Below the pieces are notes generated by a model. The model was not told where the DNA came from. It saw only the letters and a list, made by a program, of their open reading frames with translations, and did no database searches. From Glandiceps talaboti (taxonomy: Eukaryota; Hemichordata; Enteropneusta; Spengelidae): DNA of 64,000 nucleotides. Every line of letters begins with the position of its first letter. Positions within the stretch are counted from its first letter, which is position 1. Positions 1 to 28,061 of this stretch are shown one piece after another. The translations under genes and the position numbers were made by a program. The stretch spans positions 11,959,543 through 12,023,542 of the forward strand of contig NC_135562.1 of the NCBI RefSeq assembly GCF_964340395.1. Direction: 5' to 3'.

Positions 1-228
1 AGCCTAGAGAATCAATGGAAGAACCTAGCAAGGCTAAATTTAAGCAGAGCAGAAATCCAGACCAGACGGATATGAAGATATAGGCTGAAAAGCCTGAGTT
101 CAGAATACAGTAAGTAAAACCATCTCTCCTCCACTATGGTAAAACTAAGTAAAGCACGTACGTCAAACTGGTCTACGCATGCGCATTAGACATTTCTGAA
201 CTTTAACTTCTTTAAATTCTCAACTTAC

Positions 229-14537
<14,309 letters not shown>

Positions 14538-15683
14538 TTTGCCGACTTGTGTTCACTAATTCTTTACTGTAGTCCGTCCTGATCAACAAGGCGTAATGTC
14601 GTAATGAATGGGTTGGAGCTTTCCTGCCATACGGACCACGTGACAGACATCGCCAAGGTAGCTACTAAACAATGGACTTATATAAGTGGTCACGTGATAG
14701 AAAAGTAAAGTAAAGAGAATGACAACACGGTTAGGGTGACTAGGAACTTTCTAAATGCATAGGTGACCTAAATTGATTGTTAACCCCGTCTTTGCTAAAT
14801 GTGCAGCTTGGTGGGCAGGAGTCAAAGAATGGAAATATCACCTTGTCGCACAAAAGGTGACCCGTGGCACGTAAAAAAAAGTCGAGCTGAAATGTTTTGT
14901 CATTTACTGTATTTCAGAAAGGCTCGAACACAGTGTGTAGCTATACAATGAAATTAAATATAATACAAAACTTATATATAATCTTAATGCGGTAAAACAT
15001 CTTATAAGCTATCAAATCATACAATGGAAACGATACCAGAACTTTGAAAAGTTGATACCGGCACAATCTCACTTATAAAGAGTCTGACACCAGCTGCAGA
15101 ATCACTCATTTGACATTGATACAAGGTGAAGCTTATTTAAACTAGATGTGTTTTGACTCTGATGAAAATATTTGCAGAAAACGTTGATTTCAAATGCTAA
15201 TGCAATATTTCTGGTACTGTTAGCGCATCTGATGGTGTAATTAAGAGCGGGTCCATTTTTCTAGTTAGTATATGAATCAGTGTAAGGAAAATTATGTTAT
15301 CGAATCATTCATATATTAATTATGTATAAATAACAGATTTGAAGTTCTGCTAAGAGAGAAAGTGATGCTTCATTACACAGAATACAACACATAATATTAT
15401 AACGTGCACCAAAAGTTACCCCGAAATACTATTATTTTGACCTCCGATCTTGATCGTCAAAGTATTAAATGGAAGGGTACGATATCTTACACGTTGGTAG
15501 ACATTTTGAACAAAATCTGTGTATTCTAGTACTGGACAAACTGTATAAATTATGGATCTCCATAACAAATATGGCTGCTACAATATGGCTGCCACCCTTG
15601 TGCCAAGTTTGGATGGAACTGGCTGATGTATGTCAGAGATATGCCTATACATGCACAGAAGCACGGACGGATCTTATTCCTAT

Positions 15684-16078
15684 AACCAGGCAATAACCTA
15701 ATCTACTTCCTATACGACGCATTACGATGACTACCATCATCTCTACTGACATGTATATGGAAAGTCATTATTCTAACTCAGAAATCTGTGATACCCTACT
15801 GTATTCATATAAACATGATGACGTTATCGTATCCCAACATGATTTTAGTTTCAGACTGGAAAAGGGGAGTTCGGTTAATGAGCAAGTGCCTAAGGAACTA
15901 ACCAGTTGCAGCTGCCTGTCAATTTGTGATGGATTACTACTGACATATGCATCGTTTACCTTTCGCCCAGTTGGGGTAGCACAGATTTCTGTGTTAGAAT
16001 AAGGACCTTCCCTATAGTGGAGATGATAGTAGTAATCGTAATGCATCGTATAGGAACTAGACTAGACATAACCAGGCC
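15684..16078. mobile_element. Palindromic MITE-like element with ~95-bp inverted arms
   Basis: The left arm (about 15700-15795, containing TTCCTATACGACGCATTACG) is repeated in inverted orientation at about 15965-16070 (CGTAATGCATCGTATAGGAA). A 170-bp middle separates the arms. The long ORFs on both strands here follow from the arms. No transposase is seen, so a non-autonomous foldback element is likely. Confidence 0.75.
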
Positions 16079-16719
16079 CCCATACATCCAAGTCCCTCTC
16101 AAACCACCAACTATTTTGTCTGTTGGTGCTAACAAATCAAAAAGTACTAAAATCAAGTTGAAAATTTTCTTTATTTCTTTGAAAATAATACGATTATGCG
16201 ACCCCTGAAACTATGTCTCTGTGTTTGTACTTACAATCAATGTACATATACTAAGTAAACTGGTAAGCAGAAAAATGAGTACTAAGTGAAATAACGTTGT
16301 CTTGATACAGCTCTGTTAACATATTTAGTACATAACAAAATGAATCGAGAACAGTTACATGTTGATGACACAAAGAAATCCTGATCATTTTCTCCAGATG
16401 AAAAACATGATTGCAAAAATCTATACACCTTTCTCACCATAAAAGCAGACATAACATGTAATGAAAATTTAATCTCAATATTGGTGTTTGTGTATTTAGA
16501 TCGAGATGTTATCATCTACCCTCCTCACATTAGGTAGAATACCATCAGATACTTATATCCAAATGTCCATAACAGGTCAGTACTATATATCATATATACT
16601 GGGATATGTTTTTGATTCATGTATGCCAGTCATAGGTGTCCACTCCCCTGACATGCTGAAACAAATACCTCCATGTACTAAATACTTCATACTTGAGGTT
16701 GGTTATGGAAAGGCGTTAG

Positions 16720-16966
16720 AAAATGGCAGAATCCTGTATTTTAGAGAATATGGTAGAGTCCTGTAGAAGATGACAGAGTCTTGTATTCTAGAGAACACGG
16801 CTGAGTCCTGTATTCCAGAGAACATGACAGAGTCCTGTATACTAGAGAACACGGCTGAGGCCTGTATTCCAGAGAACATGGCAAAGTCCTGTATTCTAGA
16901 GAACATGGCAGAGTCCATTATTCTATGGAAAATGGCAGAGTCCTGTATAATTCTATGTAATGTTCT
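16720..16966. repeat. 27-bp minisatellite, about 9 copies
   Basis: Degenerate units around AGAGTCCTGTATTCTAGAG followed by AACATGGC, directly downstream of the NUP62 stop codon. It is probably inside the NUP62 3' UTR. Confidence 0.9.
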
Positions 16967-17003
16967 TTAGACGAGTCATCTGTTTTAAGTGAAATGTTGT
17001 CAA

Positions 17004-20000
17004 TTATTCAAATGCAAGATGAAAACTTCTTTCTTGTTGTTTTCTGACGACTTCGTTTTGTTTTGCAACTTCATCCACTTTCCGCTGTAGCATGGCTGTA
17101 ATTGTAAAATTAATCAAAATATTAATATCTTTATTTGACATGTTTAATTACCACTTTATCAATTGCTAACATGCATACTTGTGCCAATAGTGCTAAAGGT
17201 GAAACATGTAAAAGAATTTAGGGCTCAAAATAAATTCGCTTTACTAGTTCCACACAAGTGATTTGAAGCACTGGGCAAGTGATTTTAGAAATGACTTGTC
17301 CCAATGGACAAGTAGAATTTCTCATGGTTTTTGATTTTAAAACCTCAGCTCACTCATTCTCATATACATAAAACTTTCCTGTACCTATGGAAACTTCCAT
17401 TGATATTTCAACATTTGAATGGGGGCATACAAATGATTAGTCTGTTTAGATTTCCTGGGTTTACTCAAACTGGAAGTAATATTATGGCAACTTGTTTGGT
17501 TACAAAAACTTATTAAAAGGGATATCAAATAAAAAATCCCAATAAAATTTACAAAAATCCATGAATACTTTCTGATTTGGACAAGTGTTTTTTTAATTTC
17601 TACTTGTCCAGTGGGCAAGAAAATATTTCTCGTTATTTCAAGCCATGTTTTTAAGAAACCATAGGAGAAAGAACCTAAAGGTTTTAACCCTACAAGACTA
17701 GTCATCCACATCTGAGACAGAGCTATACCCCAATTACATATATAACTCACAAAGAAATGTAGTAAAGTGTTCCTGGGCTGAGGTGTGAATAGATTAAAAG
17801 ATTTAAATTGTTGTTCTGCACATTCCTGTAATTACTTGTCGCAACTAGCTGTGTTAGGTAAACGAAAGAACCATTATGTCCGTCTTTCAGTCCACTTTGT
17901 CACCAACAACCCATTATCAGAGGATTTAAAAAGTTTTGTGAGAATAAGCATTCATAAACTCTTGCTTCAAAGTGGAAATTTCTACTGATGCATTCAAAGC
18001 ATTTTATGGAAGTGAATCCCAAACATTTGCTTATGTCTCAATGGTATCGTCAGGCGGATACCACAGTGGGTACAATACAATTTTTTTTTTCTTCATAAAT
18101 CACTTCACTACTTACCTGTGTTTTGATCAACCCATTGAAGTGAGTCCATGTGTGCATTCAATATTTTGGCAACTTGCTGGATCTAAGGTAATAAGAACAA
18201 AAATGTGTTCAAAGCTACTGTTTACACATCCCTTTACTTTAACATTTAAACTGCAACATTTATCATTCGAGGCCCACCATTTGTTTCTGAATGGCTAAAG
18301 TCCTTGAGCAAGATTTGAACCATGACTGCGCCTCAGTCAACCCAGCTGTATAATTAGGGACCTGGTAGGATAGAGGTTGCAATGTTAATGCTTTAATCCT
18401 ATGCACTTATAGAGGCTGCAATGGAATGTATGCTCCCTAGGGAATTGAAGTATAAAGGTCGTTGTGCCACTATTGATCTGTACCAGGGATAATAATTGTA
18501 AAGCATTTTGAGCACAGAGTAGAAAAGCACTATATAAAAACCAACATTATTATTATCATTATTATTAGAACACTGTGGGATCTCTAGACATTTTCTTTGA
18601 TATTTCTCCAACTTCGCAATTAAGAAAACAATATGTATGATTCTTCCATGGTAATAAACAAGTCAACCCTGTAACCATAATATCTGCCAAACTATACATT
18701 GTTCCATCTTCAAATATGCAAATGATGCTACGGTAACACAATTTCATTTGCGGTTGTTGTACTTACAGGATCGTCAGCATCTTGTGATGACACATTCATA
18801 TTATTCACATGTTCTATGATTTCTTTCAAATCTTGTGACATCCTTTTTAATTGTGAATCTATGTTTTCTGCCATTTGATAGCTAAATAGAAAAAAAGAAA
18901 ACAGATATTGAAAAAAAATGTCAATCAATCAATTTGGTAAAACACACATTTTAAGCCCCCTAACACAAACAATATGAAGAGATTTTCATCAGGCCATATG
19001 TATTTAGATTGTGCTATATGCTGTTCTCCAAATTTGCTGTCATTTTCACTGAAGAGTTTCACACAAGGGCGCACCAAGATAAAGCAAAATTTGTTCTTGT
19101 GGTTCACCGAGAAAATACCTTTAAATTGGATGAAAAGTACAAAAGAAAATAAAACAATGATTTCTCTGGGACAAAAAGTTGCTGACAACTGTTCAAGTAC
19201 TCACGTGTGTTCTCTTTCAAGATCTGCATGTTGGGCATAGACTGAGCTTTGTTGTGATTTGACCGAGTCTTCTAATGGTTTCAACATATCTTCTAACTCC
19301 CTTTGCTGACTGAGAATAAAGTCTAATTCGTGTTCTAACCTGTAAGACATGATTAATGAAAAATTATTGACTTTCTGAGAATTACAAAGATCTGTTATCA
19401 GAACCAACCAAACCCATCAATTGCTTCCTGTCCTTCATAATTTTGACTGACATATTATCAAACACGCCCATAGTTTTGACTGACATGTTTTCAAACCACA
19501 CCCTTAGTTTTGACTGACGTGTTATCAAACACACCCATAATTTTGACTGACATGTTATCAAACCACACCCATAATTTTGACTGACATGTTATCAAACCAC
19601 ACCCAGTTTTGACTGACATGTTATCAAACCACACAAATAGTTTTGACATGTTATCAAACCACACCCATAGTTTTGACTGACATGTTATCAAACCACACCC
19701 ATAGTTTTGACTGATGTTATCAAACCACACCCATGGTTTTGATTGACACATTATCAGAGCCATACCCATAGTTTTGATTGACATCCATGATTTCATACTC
19801 ACCTCTGTTGATCAACTTTGACCTTTTCAACATCAGTATGTAAAGTTTTGATCTACAAATGGAACAGAAAATTATCCTTTAGTGTAATTCAAGTCACAGA
19901 TTATTGTCTGCCATTTGTCACTCAATATATGTATATGTGCATGTATGTACATTCAAGTTATGTTCTTTAATAAGTACATGTTTTTTTGTGAATGTACATT

Positions 20001-20114
20001 GTGTGTGTGTGTTTGTGTATGCATGTATGTATGTATGTATGTATGTATGTATGTATGTATGTATGCATGTATGTATGTATGTACCTGTCTATATATCTAT
20101 GTATGCATGTATGT

Positions 20115-20179
<65 letters not shown>

Positions 20180-22640
20180 CAGGCGTGTGTGTGCATGTGA
20201 GTGTTAACACTCTTGTCATCACTTGTCCTGCTTATATCATTACGTTCTGTAAAATCATGGAGAATTTTACATTAGACTAGGACTAAATGGCTTAAAAGGC
20301 AATGTCAGGTTCTTACATTAGTGTTATCTTAAACTTAACAGTGGGGGGGGGGGGGAATAAAAATTAGACAAGATTATGCTTTCATTTTGCACCAACACTT
20401 TCTATAGCTCTGATAGCTTTGACGTAGACTTTAATACATAAATTTACCCAATATGCTCCATTCATTACTGTATTGAATTCTGAAAACTTAGCAAAGACGT
20501 GTATACACAAGCATTTCCTATTTCGTTACCTTTTCACCATTTTCAATAAGTAATCTATCCCATGCATTGACTTGTGTGGCTTGACTTAAAAATACTTTTT
20601 CTTGGTCTTCCAACTCTACAGTCCACTTGTTGATGGCTTCCTCTAGTTGTCTGTATGTCATTGTAGGACCAGTTGTCCTGAGGGTACAAACAAAAGTATA
20701 TGTATATGTATATGTCAGACAGACAGTCTGAATGGATAAAACTGCACAAAGAGAAATCTAAGTTCCCTCAAAATCACATGTTAAACACAATATGCAGACC
20801 TATTTTATTGGCTGAGAATAGGCCTTTCCAAAATTTTCCACGGAGATACCCCAATTTGAGCGAGGGCGCTGTATTCTCAATTTCCTGTTTGTCGTCCAGA
20901 ATGGCCTATACATGTACCATCAACCTTGGCAACAAAATGGTTGGAGTTGTTCAAAGGAGGTATACCGTAGTCATCTACTGTGGCCCTCACTTCCTTGTTT
21001 TCAAAGTGCACTCCTAGTGGCCAAAGTATAAAATCTTTTGTCTTTTTCATAAAGGGTATATTGTATTGTTGACTAAAGTATATTTCATATCTAACAAGCA
21101 CATTGCATAAGTACTGTCAAAACTGCAAAAAATATTATTACTGATGCTTGACAAAGAGTTAAGACAGTTTTAAAAAGAATCAATTTAAGGCCTCGAAGTC
21201 AATTTTTTTTAATGTGAGATCTGTTTTTGTTTAGGGTTATATTCAAAACTGTTAAATTTCAAGATGCAAGACCCTTGACACAATAAAACATTTGTAACTC
21301 TTTAGGTAGAGTATTTTTAAAAAGTACTTCTGTGGAATTGGAGCTTTTAGCTTACTACTGAAGACGGACACAAACTAAAAATATTGTTGTCTGATGTGAT
21401 AGATTACAGGAGTGAGTGATACTCAGAGCAGTGCCTCAGTTGTGCGGATATAAATCACCCTGTAATCTATAATTCAGATAGCATGAACATTGAAAGTCCC
21501 TATTTAGCAGATAAACAGGGGGTGTCGTTCAAATTGTGGTACAAGCATAAAACTTGGCGCAAATGTTCTTACTGAGGTATGTTTTAAACTCATCCAATTG
21601 GACATGTAAAAATTCAAATCTACCACAAAAAGTATATTTTTAAATTGATCAGAGTGATCAGAACCCCCCCCCCCCCACCCCCGTAATAACATCCATTCAA
21701 TAGCTTATATCAAAATGCCGCATTAGATTTAGTTTGTGTCTATCTTAGTTAGTTAGCTGAAAGCTCTGTTTCCACTGTTGTAGCTTCCTACCCTGTTGTT
21801 GTCGTAGTTGTAGTTGTTGTGGAAGTAGCTGTAGCTGGTGTTGCAGTGGTGGATTTCAACCCTAACCCCAGACCTGAAACAATACAATGAACAAAAAAAT
21901 GAGTATGACAGTAGGAATGACAAAGCCCTGTAGTCTACATAATATTTTATTTGCACTAATGGTTTGAACAAATATGTACACAATTGAGTTAGTTGTCATG
22001 AGCAGTAAGAAAGTAAACTTTTGCTCAAGTTTTAAACCTGACTGTCACTTCCCCTGGCTTTTCTTTTAATTACTTCAACATACTTTATTGGCATTTTTAT
22101 ACTCTATAAATTTAACCAGAATAATCCCTGCTCTGTCGCTCTGGGAAAGCTGTGCATTATAACAGTGAACTTTGACAAGAAAAAATATTCCTTATTGAAC
22201 AATACACAGGCACAGATATCTTCTTTTATAACACTGGCCACCTTCAACATGTTGACGATTTTGCCAATTATAACATGTCTATAAACACACTGTCACCTCA
22301 CATATGCTATTGTAGATTTTGTCATCTTAACTCTAAACCCAGCTACTTTCTTTTCTAGAAAATTCTACCACTGTTCCAAAAGACAAGATGTAATACAGTT
22401 TGAACTGTGTACTGGTACTGAAATATAGACACATGTTTCTGTAACACTATATATATAATCTGGTACTCTCCTCACACAATTGGATCGTATCATACCTAAT
22501 GACAGTCCCGATGAAGCTGTTGATGTGGTAGCTGTTGAAGCCGATGTCTTCAGTCCTAGACTTAGACCTAAACCAGCACTGGAAGCTGTGGAAAACAAAA
22601 AAATGAAATGGCAATATTTAAATTACTTGTATTTTTCTCA

Positions 22641-22679
<39 letters not shown>

Positions 22680-22713
22680 TGTGTGCGTTTGTGTGTGCAT
22701 ACGTGCGTGCGTG

Positions 22714-22762
<49 letters not shown>

Positions 22763-25455
22763 ACATGCATGTGTCTGTTCATCTGCCTGTCTCTTGTCCT
22801 TTGCCCACCTTTTTTTAAGATCATTCTCCCTTTCCCTCCATCAGTTTCATTCCTGAACTGACTGAGGTTATATTTTCATCCACCTGCCTCCCTCTCTGAT
22901 TCTCTGTACCTCAACTTTTGTAACTTTTCCAGACTTTGTTGCACAATAAAGAATGAAAAAATTATGTTTTTTTTCACTTACTTGTGGCTGCTGTTCCTCC
23001 TAATGAGAGTCCTCCTGCACCAGTAGTTGTGGTTGTGCCACCTAGGGACAGTCCTCCCGCTGCTGTGTTTGCTGTACCTAAGCCAAACCTTGCAGTACTG
23101 GCTGTAGAAGCTGGAGCAGTGGCACCTAAAGAAAGACCTGTACCCCCTAATGAGGTAGTACCAGTAGGAGCTGTAGTTGTTGCTCCCAATGAGAGCCCTC
23201 CAGACAGTCCAGCTGAAACAGAGAGTTGTAAGTTAGGTACCTTGGAAATACATGTAGTATTACTGGTTATCAGAAAAACAAAAGATTTCATGGTCTGGCC
23301 ACTAGGAGTGCTGTTTGCAAGCTATCTCAAGACCAGAATGAGGTCAATAGTAGTTTTGGATACCAAAGGCAGTAAACATAAAGTTACTATTCATTTACCA
23401 CGTTGTTCAAGCTGTCCATTTTATTAGCAGCTACTAGCATAATCACCACACTGTAAGGCTCTTTTAAGAACACACAGTTCTATCACACATTAATTCGATC
23501 ACTGGCCATGACAAAAAGTTTAGCCCTCACTTTGCCAAATCTGGGGCGCCCCCTTGTGGTGATTACCAGAGAAATGGCTAGAACTTTGTTAACTGGGGCG
23601 CGTTCGGTAGACAAAGCGCCTGCGAACGTTTCAAAACATTTTGTTCCCGAACGACTAATTGTCATAGTTTTTCGCGGGCGACCTGGGACGAAGGAAGGTG
23701 GAAGAGTGAGGTGACTCGTCAAAAGCCAAGATGGCGACCACGAATTCTCACTTCATCGGCGAACTTGAGTTTTTGTGTAGGATTACTTAGTGCACATTAG
23801 TTTTGATTCAGCACTGCAAAAAAGTTCATGGAATTGGTAATTTACAATTGGCAACGGTATTTAGAAATACGAATACCCGTCGGGATAATGGTACGGTCGA
23901 TTTGACGTACATTGGGCGATGCAAGATAAACTTGGGGTCAGGTCACAGGTCAAAGATCACTTCGTTAGTGTAAAAATAGTGTATGCATAAATAACAGACC
24001 TTTTTTAGGCATTCTAGCATCCTGACAGTACTGCAAAGGTGTGATTTAAGTATGCGCATTGTCTTTTCAGTGATGAGTGCTGAATGTACACAAAATGCGA
24101 CAATCTTCTGTTTGAATGTGCCGCCATCTTTTGTTTTTCACGCGCAACATGCAAGATACAGTTCGGCGCAGGGCCAGGGCGCCCTGGCCAAACAATAACA
24201 AAACGTTTTGACAACCGAACGTGCCCCTGGAGTATGCCATGGCATAGTACATGTATTTTGGAAGTTTTAGTGAATCCTTTAATTTGTTTGCCTCTAAAAA
24301 ATGAAGAAGTACAGATGAGTAAAAAGTATATTGTTTACTTACAAGTGCCTAGTTTGGATGCAAGACCAGATGTGGATGTGGTTGTTGCCTGGGGTGCAAC
24401 CAATGATGACAATCCAAACCCAGTACTACCTGTGAATAGACGGAAAGATAACATTATATTTGCTCAGTACGAAGACAGTCTTTATTCCATATACACTAAC
24501 TTCCTGGAACTTTCATTGCTGAACTTCAAACTTCTCCAATAAATTGACAATTTACCTACATATGCAATGTTTCAGCAATGCTGTTTTTATTGCTAGATTC
24601 AAGGTATTCACTTTAATATATTTTTTAATCTATACAAGATTTTCCCTCACTTTATTTTAATATACCATGGAGATATGTCAACTATAGAGGGATACAATGT
24701 ATCCGAAATATTTACCTGTACTAGCTAGGGATGATGCTGTTGTTTTCGCGGCTGTTGGTGCTGCCATAGTACTCCCAAGAGTCTTTCCCAGTGCAAGTCC
24801 CCCTGCAGTAGGTGCTGTGGTTGTACTCCCCAACATCCCTCCAAGTGGAAGTCCCCCTGCTGTTGGTGCTGTTGCAGTACCCCCCAAAGTTCCTCCCAAT
24901 GCAAGTCCCCCTGCAGTAGGTGCTGCTGTTGTACCCCCAAACATCCCTCCAGGTGCAAGTCCCCCTGCAGTAGGTGCTGCTGTTGTACCCCCCAAAGTCC
25001 CTCCAAGTGCAAGTCCCCCTGTTGTTGGTGCAGCAGCAGTACTTCCCAAAGTCCCTCCCAATGTACCTCCTGAGAAGAGACCACTTGCTGCTGTAGTAGG
25101 GTTGATTGCAGCAGTTGATGAAGCAGCCAACGTTGTATTCGCCACAGGTGCAGCCCCTGATGTTGCTGTTGTTCCAAATCCAAAGCCACCACTTGTTGAA
25201 CTCGGAGCACCAAACGAAAAGCCACCTGGGCATACAAAAATAATATGTAAATAAAATGACTCAATGTGTATGACTATGAATCTCTTTTGTCAGAGCCTAA
25301 CAGTACTTTTCTCTGATAAACAGGATTAACTTTCACAAATTACTTGCTGCTTTCAAAAACTAAATAAGCAAAATAAATTTCAATAATATTATGGTTTGCT
25401 ACCTTAACTATTTCAAAAATCACAACAAAAAGATCAACTCTGATTCACTTTTAAT

Positions 25456-25491
<36 letters not shown>

Positions 25492-27113
25492 TGGAAGACC
25501 AATGAAAGCGAGTCCCATTTACAGACTCCTATCATTTTTAACAAGGACTAGGTGGATTGCTTTCTGGTCTGTGCTGGTTACATGTGACAGTCTGTCTACT
25601 AATAATTTAGTTGCTGATAAGATAAGATAATTAGAAATATCGGATAAACATTGGACTTTAAATTAATACTACACCAGTTGCAACAGGAATGCTTTTTTGA
25701 AAGCTGTTTTGCCAGTTATAACTGACTTACTAATAATTTTGTACACCCTGGACAGTATTAAATTAGTCTTGCTGCTAGACCCATCATGCTTTTCTGCTCA
25801 CTGTGAAGGCAACCAACATTACTACTAGCCCTCAAGCTCGATTGCACCTTTCAGAAGAAAGCCTGAGGTTTAGTAGTCTAGTCCCTATATCATTTGTATC
25901 ATTACAATTTACCTTAGTTAGAGACAGTGTGCCCTCGAGTGATAGCTAAATTTTGTTGTTGTGAGTCAAAATGATAAAAACTGGCATTTCTTGTGAGTCA
26001 CCACATAGTAAGAGATAGGGGAACACCAAATTTTGGTGTGTCACTAGAAATTGTGTGTGTCAGTGGCATGTCAAATTGGCTTAGAGGGCACACTGGTCAC
26101 CACATAGTAAGAGATAGGTGAACACAAAATTTTGGTGTGTCACTAGAAATTGTGTGTGTGAGTGGCATGTCAAATTGGCTTAGAGGGCACACTGGTTAGA
26201 GACCATGTTGGCATCCAGACTAGAGGTTTAACAGCTGGACTAGTATATAAATCACCTGTGGGTAAATGATTTTATGTAGCTGTATACATAGTATGGAACA
26301 ATGAATCCTAGCTATAAAATCAACGGCCCAACCCGATCATGATTTCAACTGAAAATTATACTACTTGTGGATAAAGTCACTATCATGTACACTGTCCAAT
26401 CATTGTTGTGGCAATTTTCACTGAATATATTGTTGGTTGTCAGATTGAGAAAATAATACTCCAGTTACACATAGTTAGTGCAGCTTTAAAATGCAAAACA
26501 ATCATCACATGACAACAACCATAGACAGTGGAAAAATTCTTCGCAACTGTCTATGCTAAAAGTTAACAACTACAACTGCCGACATCAGACCATGGACGAA
26601 CTGAACCTGTTGCAAACAGTGAAAGTAAGCGACTGAATTGGATTAATAACACTTGGCACAGCATGTTGGAAGTACAGAGAAGTATACAGTATTAGTTTTG
26701 ATAAGAACAATTGTATGGCCTCTTTACAATATAGTTCATGTTGACAAACAAATTTTTACTTCCCTGGCATTTCATGTACATATAAAGAGGCCATATGTTC
26801 TTATCAAATCATGAAATGTAGTACAAGTCTCTGCTGTTCCAACATGCTGGGTCAAGTGTTATTAATCCAATTAATTTATTTACTTTCCTTGTTTGTATAA
26901 GGTTCTGTTTGTCTACGGTTTAGTGTCGGTAGTTGTACCTTGAGGATTACTTGGCTGTGCAAACAAACCAGCACCGGCTGGAGCTGCACCAGTTGTCCCA
27001 CTTGTTGCAGTAGTTGACCCAGCAAATGAAAACAAACCACTTCCACCACCTGGTGCTGTACCAGATGTACTTGCTGGTTGACCAGCAGTACCAGCTGCAC
27101 CAAACTGAAACAT
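17004..27113 (-). CDS. NUP62: Nuclear pore glycoprotein p62 (NUP62)
   Basis: Central-channel nucleoporin of the NUP62-NUP58-NUP54 complex. Exons (high to low): 26939-27113, 24716-25225, 24343-24429, 22982-23212, 22496-22585, 21792-21873, 20530-20677, 19803-19852, 19205-19339, 18767-18881, 18116-18182, 17004-17095. All phases match; 593 residues (human about 522). Residues 1-391 are Gly/Thr/Ala/Ser-rich. They hold only about six FG dipeptides (MFQFG, GGFSFG, GGFGFG) but many GLxLG units, including a run of six 18-residue repeats in exon 2. A poly-Thr stretch leads into the C-terminal coiled coil (about 395-593): AINKWTVELEDQ, QATQVNAWDRLLIENGEK, LEHELDFILSQQRELED, MAENIDSQLKRMSQDLKEII, ending QQERSFHLAFE. 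The coil identifies NUP62 rather than NUP58. Divergent from PEX3. Confidence 0.95.
19430..19795. repeat. 34-bp minisatellite in a NUP62 intron
   Basis: About ten degenerate units containing GACTGACATGTTATCAAACC and ACACCCATAG, in the intron between NUP62 exons 8 and 9. Confidence 0.93.
20005..20190. repeat. (ATGT)n then (GT)n microsatellite
   Basis: ATGT array followed by about 35 GT units, in the intron between NUP62 exons 7 and 8. Confidence 0.95.
20818..20910. mobile_element. Short copy of 'TAGGCC' inverted-repeat element
   Basis: Begins TAGGCCTTTCC, ends GAATGGCCTA, and contains GAGCGAGGGCGCTGTATT. Related copies lie at 35674-35932 and 41226-41400. Non-coding and probably internally deleted. 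In the intron between NUP62 exons 6 and 7. Confidence 0.7.
21345..21768. mobile_element. MITE-like element sharing GACACAAACTAA termini
   Basis: The left end carries GGACACAAACTAAA and the right end TTTAGTTTGTGTCTATC, an inverted pair. The interior shares GTAGATTACA-type and ATTGAAAGTCCC-type segments with 40573-40888. It lies in the intron between NUP62 exons 6 and 7. Confidence 0.72.
22643..22763. repeat. (GT)n microsatellite
   Basis: Two GT blocks around a GTGCGT-rich break, in the intron between NUP62 exons 4 and 5. Confidence 0.95.
23430..24330. other. GC-richer patch in a NUP62 intron
   Basis: Intron between NUP62 exons 3 and 4. It contains locally GC-rich segments (GGGGCGCCCCCTTG near 23542, CAGGGCCAGGGCGCCCTGG near 24170) unlike the surrounding AT-rich DNA. 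No coding frame with family resemblance was seen; it may be an old mobile-element insertion. Confidence 0.35.
25451..25491. repeat. (TTTA)n microsatellite
   Basis: About ten TTTA units in NUP62 intron 1. Confidence 0.95.
25925..26196. mobile_element. MITE with CAGTGTGCCCTC termini
   Basis: Starts CAGTGTGCCCTC and ends GAGGGCACACTG, a matching terminal inverted repeat. The inner segment of about 95 bp (CCACATAGTAAGAGATAGG onward) is tandemly duplicated. A second family member is at 32624-32799 in PEX3. In NUP62 intron 1. Confidence 0.85.
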
Positions 27114-27184
27114 CTTGTTTGTACGTAAGCTTTCAGTAGAAAGATAAAACAATATTAATTAATGTTAGTAATCATTATCATTAA

Positions 27185-27545
27185 GGTGACTACACTGTAT
27201 GCATGAGGATTTTGTAATTATTTTAGATTTTAAATTTACAAAACATTTTTATCATGGCTTCCTATTTGAAAATTCACTGTGAAAAAACATTGACTAAGTC
27301 TTTCACTCAATACCTTGCAAAAAGCTATTTAAAAATGTGTAAAACATGTGTCATCGTATACAATTTCAATAACAAAGATTTTACACAGTTATTACTCTTT
27401 TGCACTGTATTAAGTTACAAGTGACTTTGCATATGTTGCCCCACATTGATTTGCAAGTAGGAAGCCATGACAAAATTTTCAAAATAACCACCAAAATAAA
27501 CAGTTTACCCAATTCTCAAGCATATGGCCACTTTTTAATAAAGAG
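27185..27545. mobile_element. Foldback element, CATATGGCCACTTT family, copy A
   Basis: Arms contain TCATGGCTTCCTATTTGAAA and the inverted GCAAGTAGGAAGCCATGA, ending CATATGGCCACTTTTTAA. Same family as 48791-49085, 56674-57004 and 57995-58141. Directly upstream of the NUP62 start. Confidence 0.78.
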
Positions 27546-27644
27546 AATGATTTTCCCATGCATATGTAAAAGAAATTGATAAATATGTCACTAAATATAA
27601 ATTATCAAATTTTGTACACTTTTTGTATATAATAAATGTATATG

Positions 27645-27968
<324 letters not shown>

Positions 27969-28058
<90 letters not shown>
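27969..28058. repeat. (TA)n array
   Basis: About 45 TA units on the other side of the hammerhead island. Confidence 0.98.

Positions 28059-28061
<3 letters not shown>

Larger units (their letters stand above)
14538..17003. other. Spacer between channel start and NUP62 end
   Basis: Holds the promoter and 5' UTR of the channel gene next to 14538 and the NUP62 3' UTR below 17004. It also holds a palindromic element (15684-16078) and a 27-bp minisatellite (16720-16965). I see no gene in the remainder. Confidence 0.6.

Noticed and set aside
19801-27113. Assignment of the FG-type gene to NUP58
   Set aside because: The glycine-rich GLxLG N-terminus first suggested NUP58, but the C-terminal coil (NAWDRLLIENGEK, DFILSQQRELED) is NUP62.
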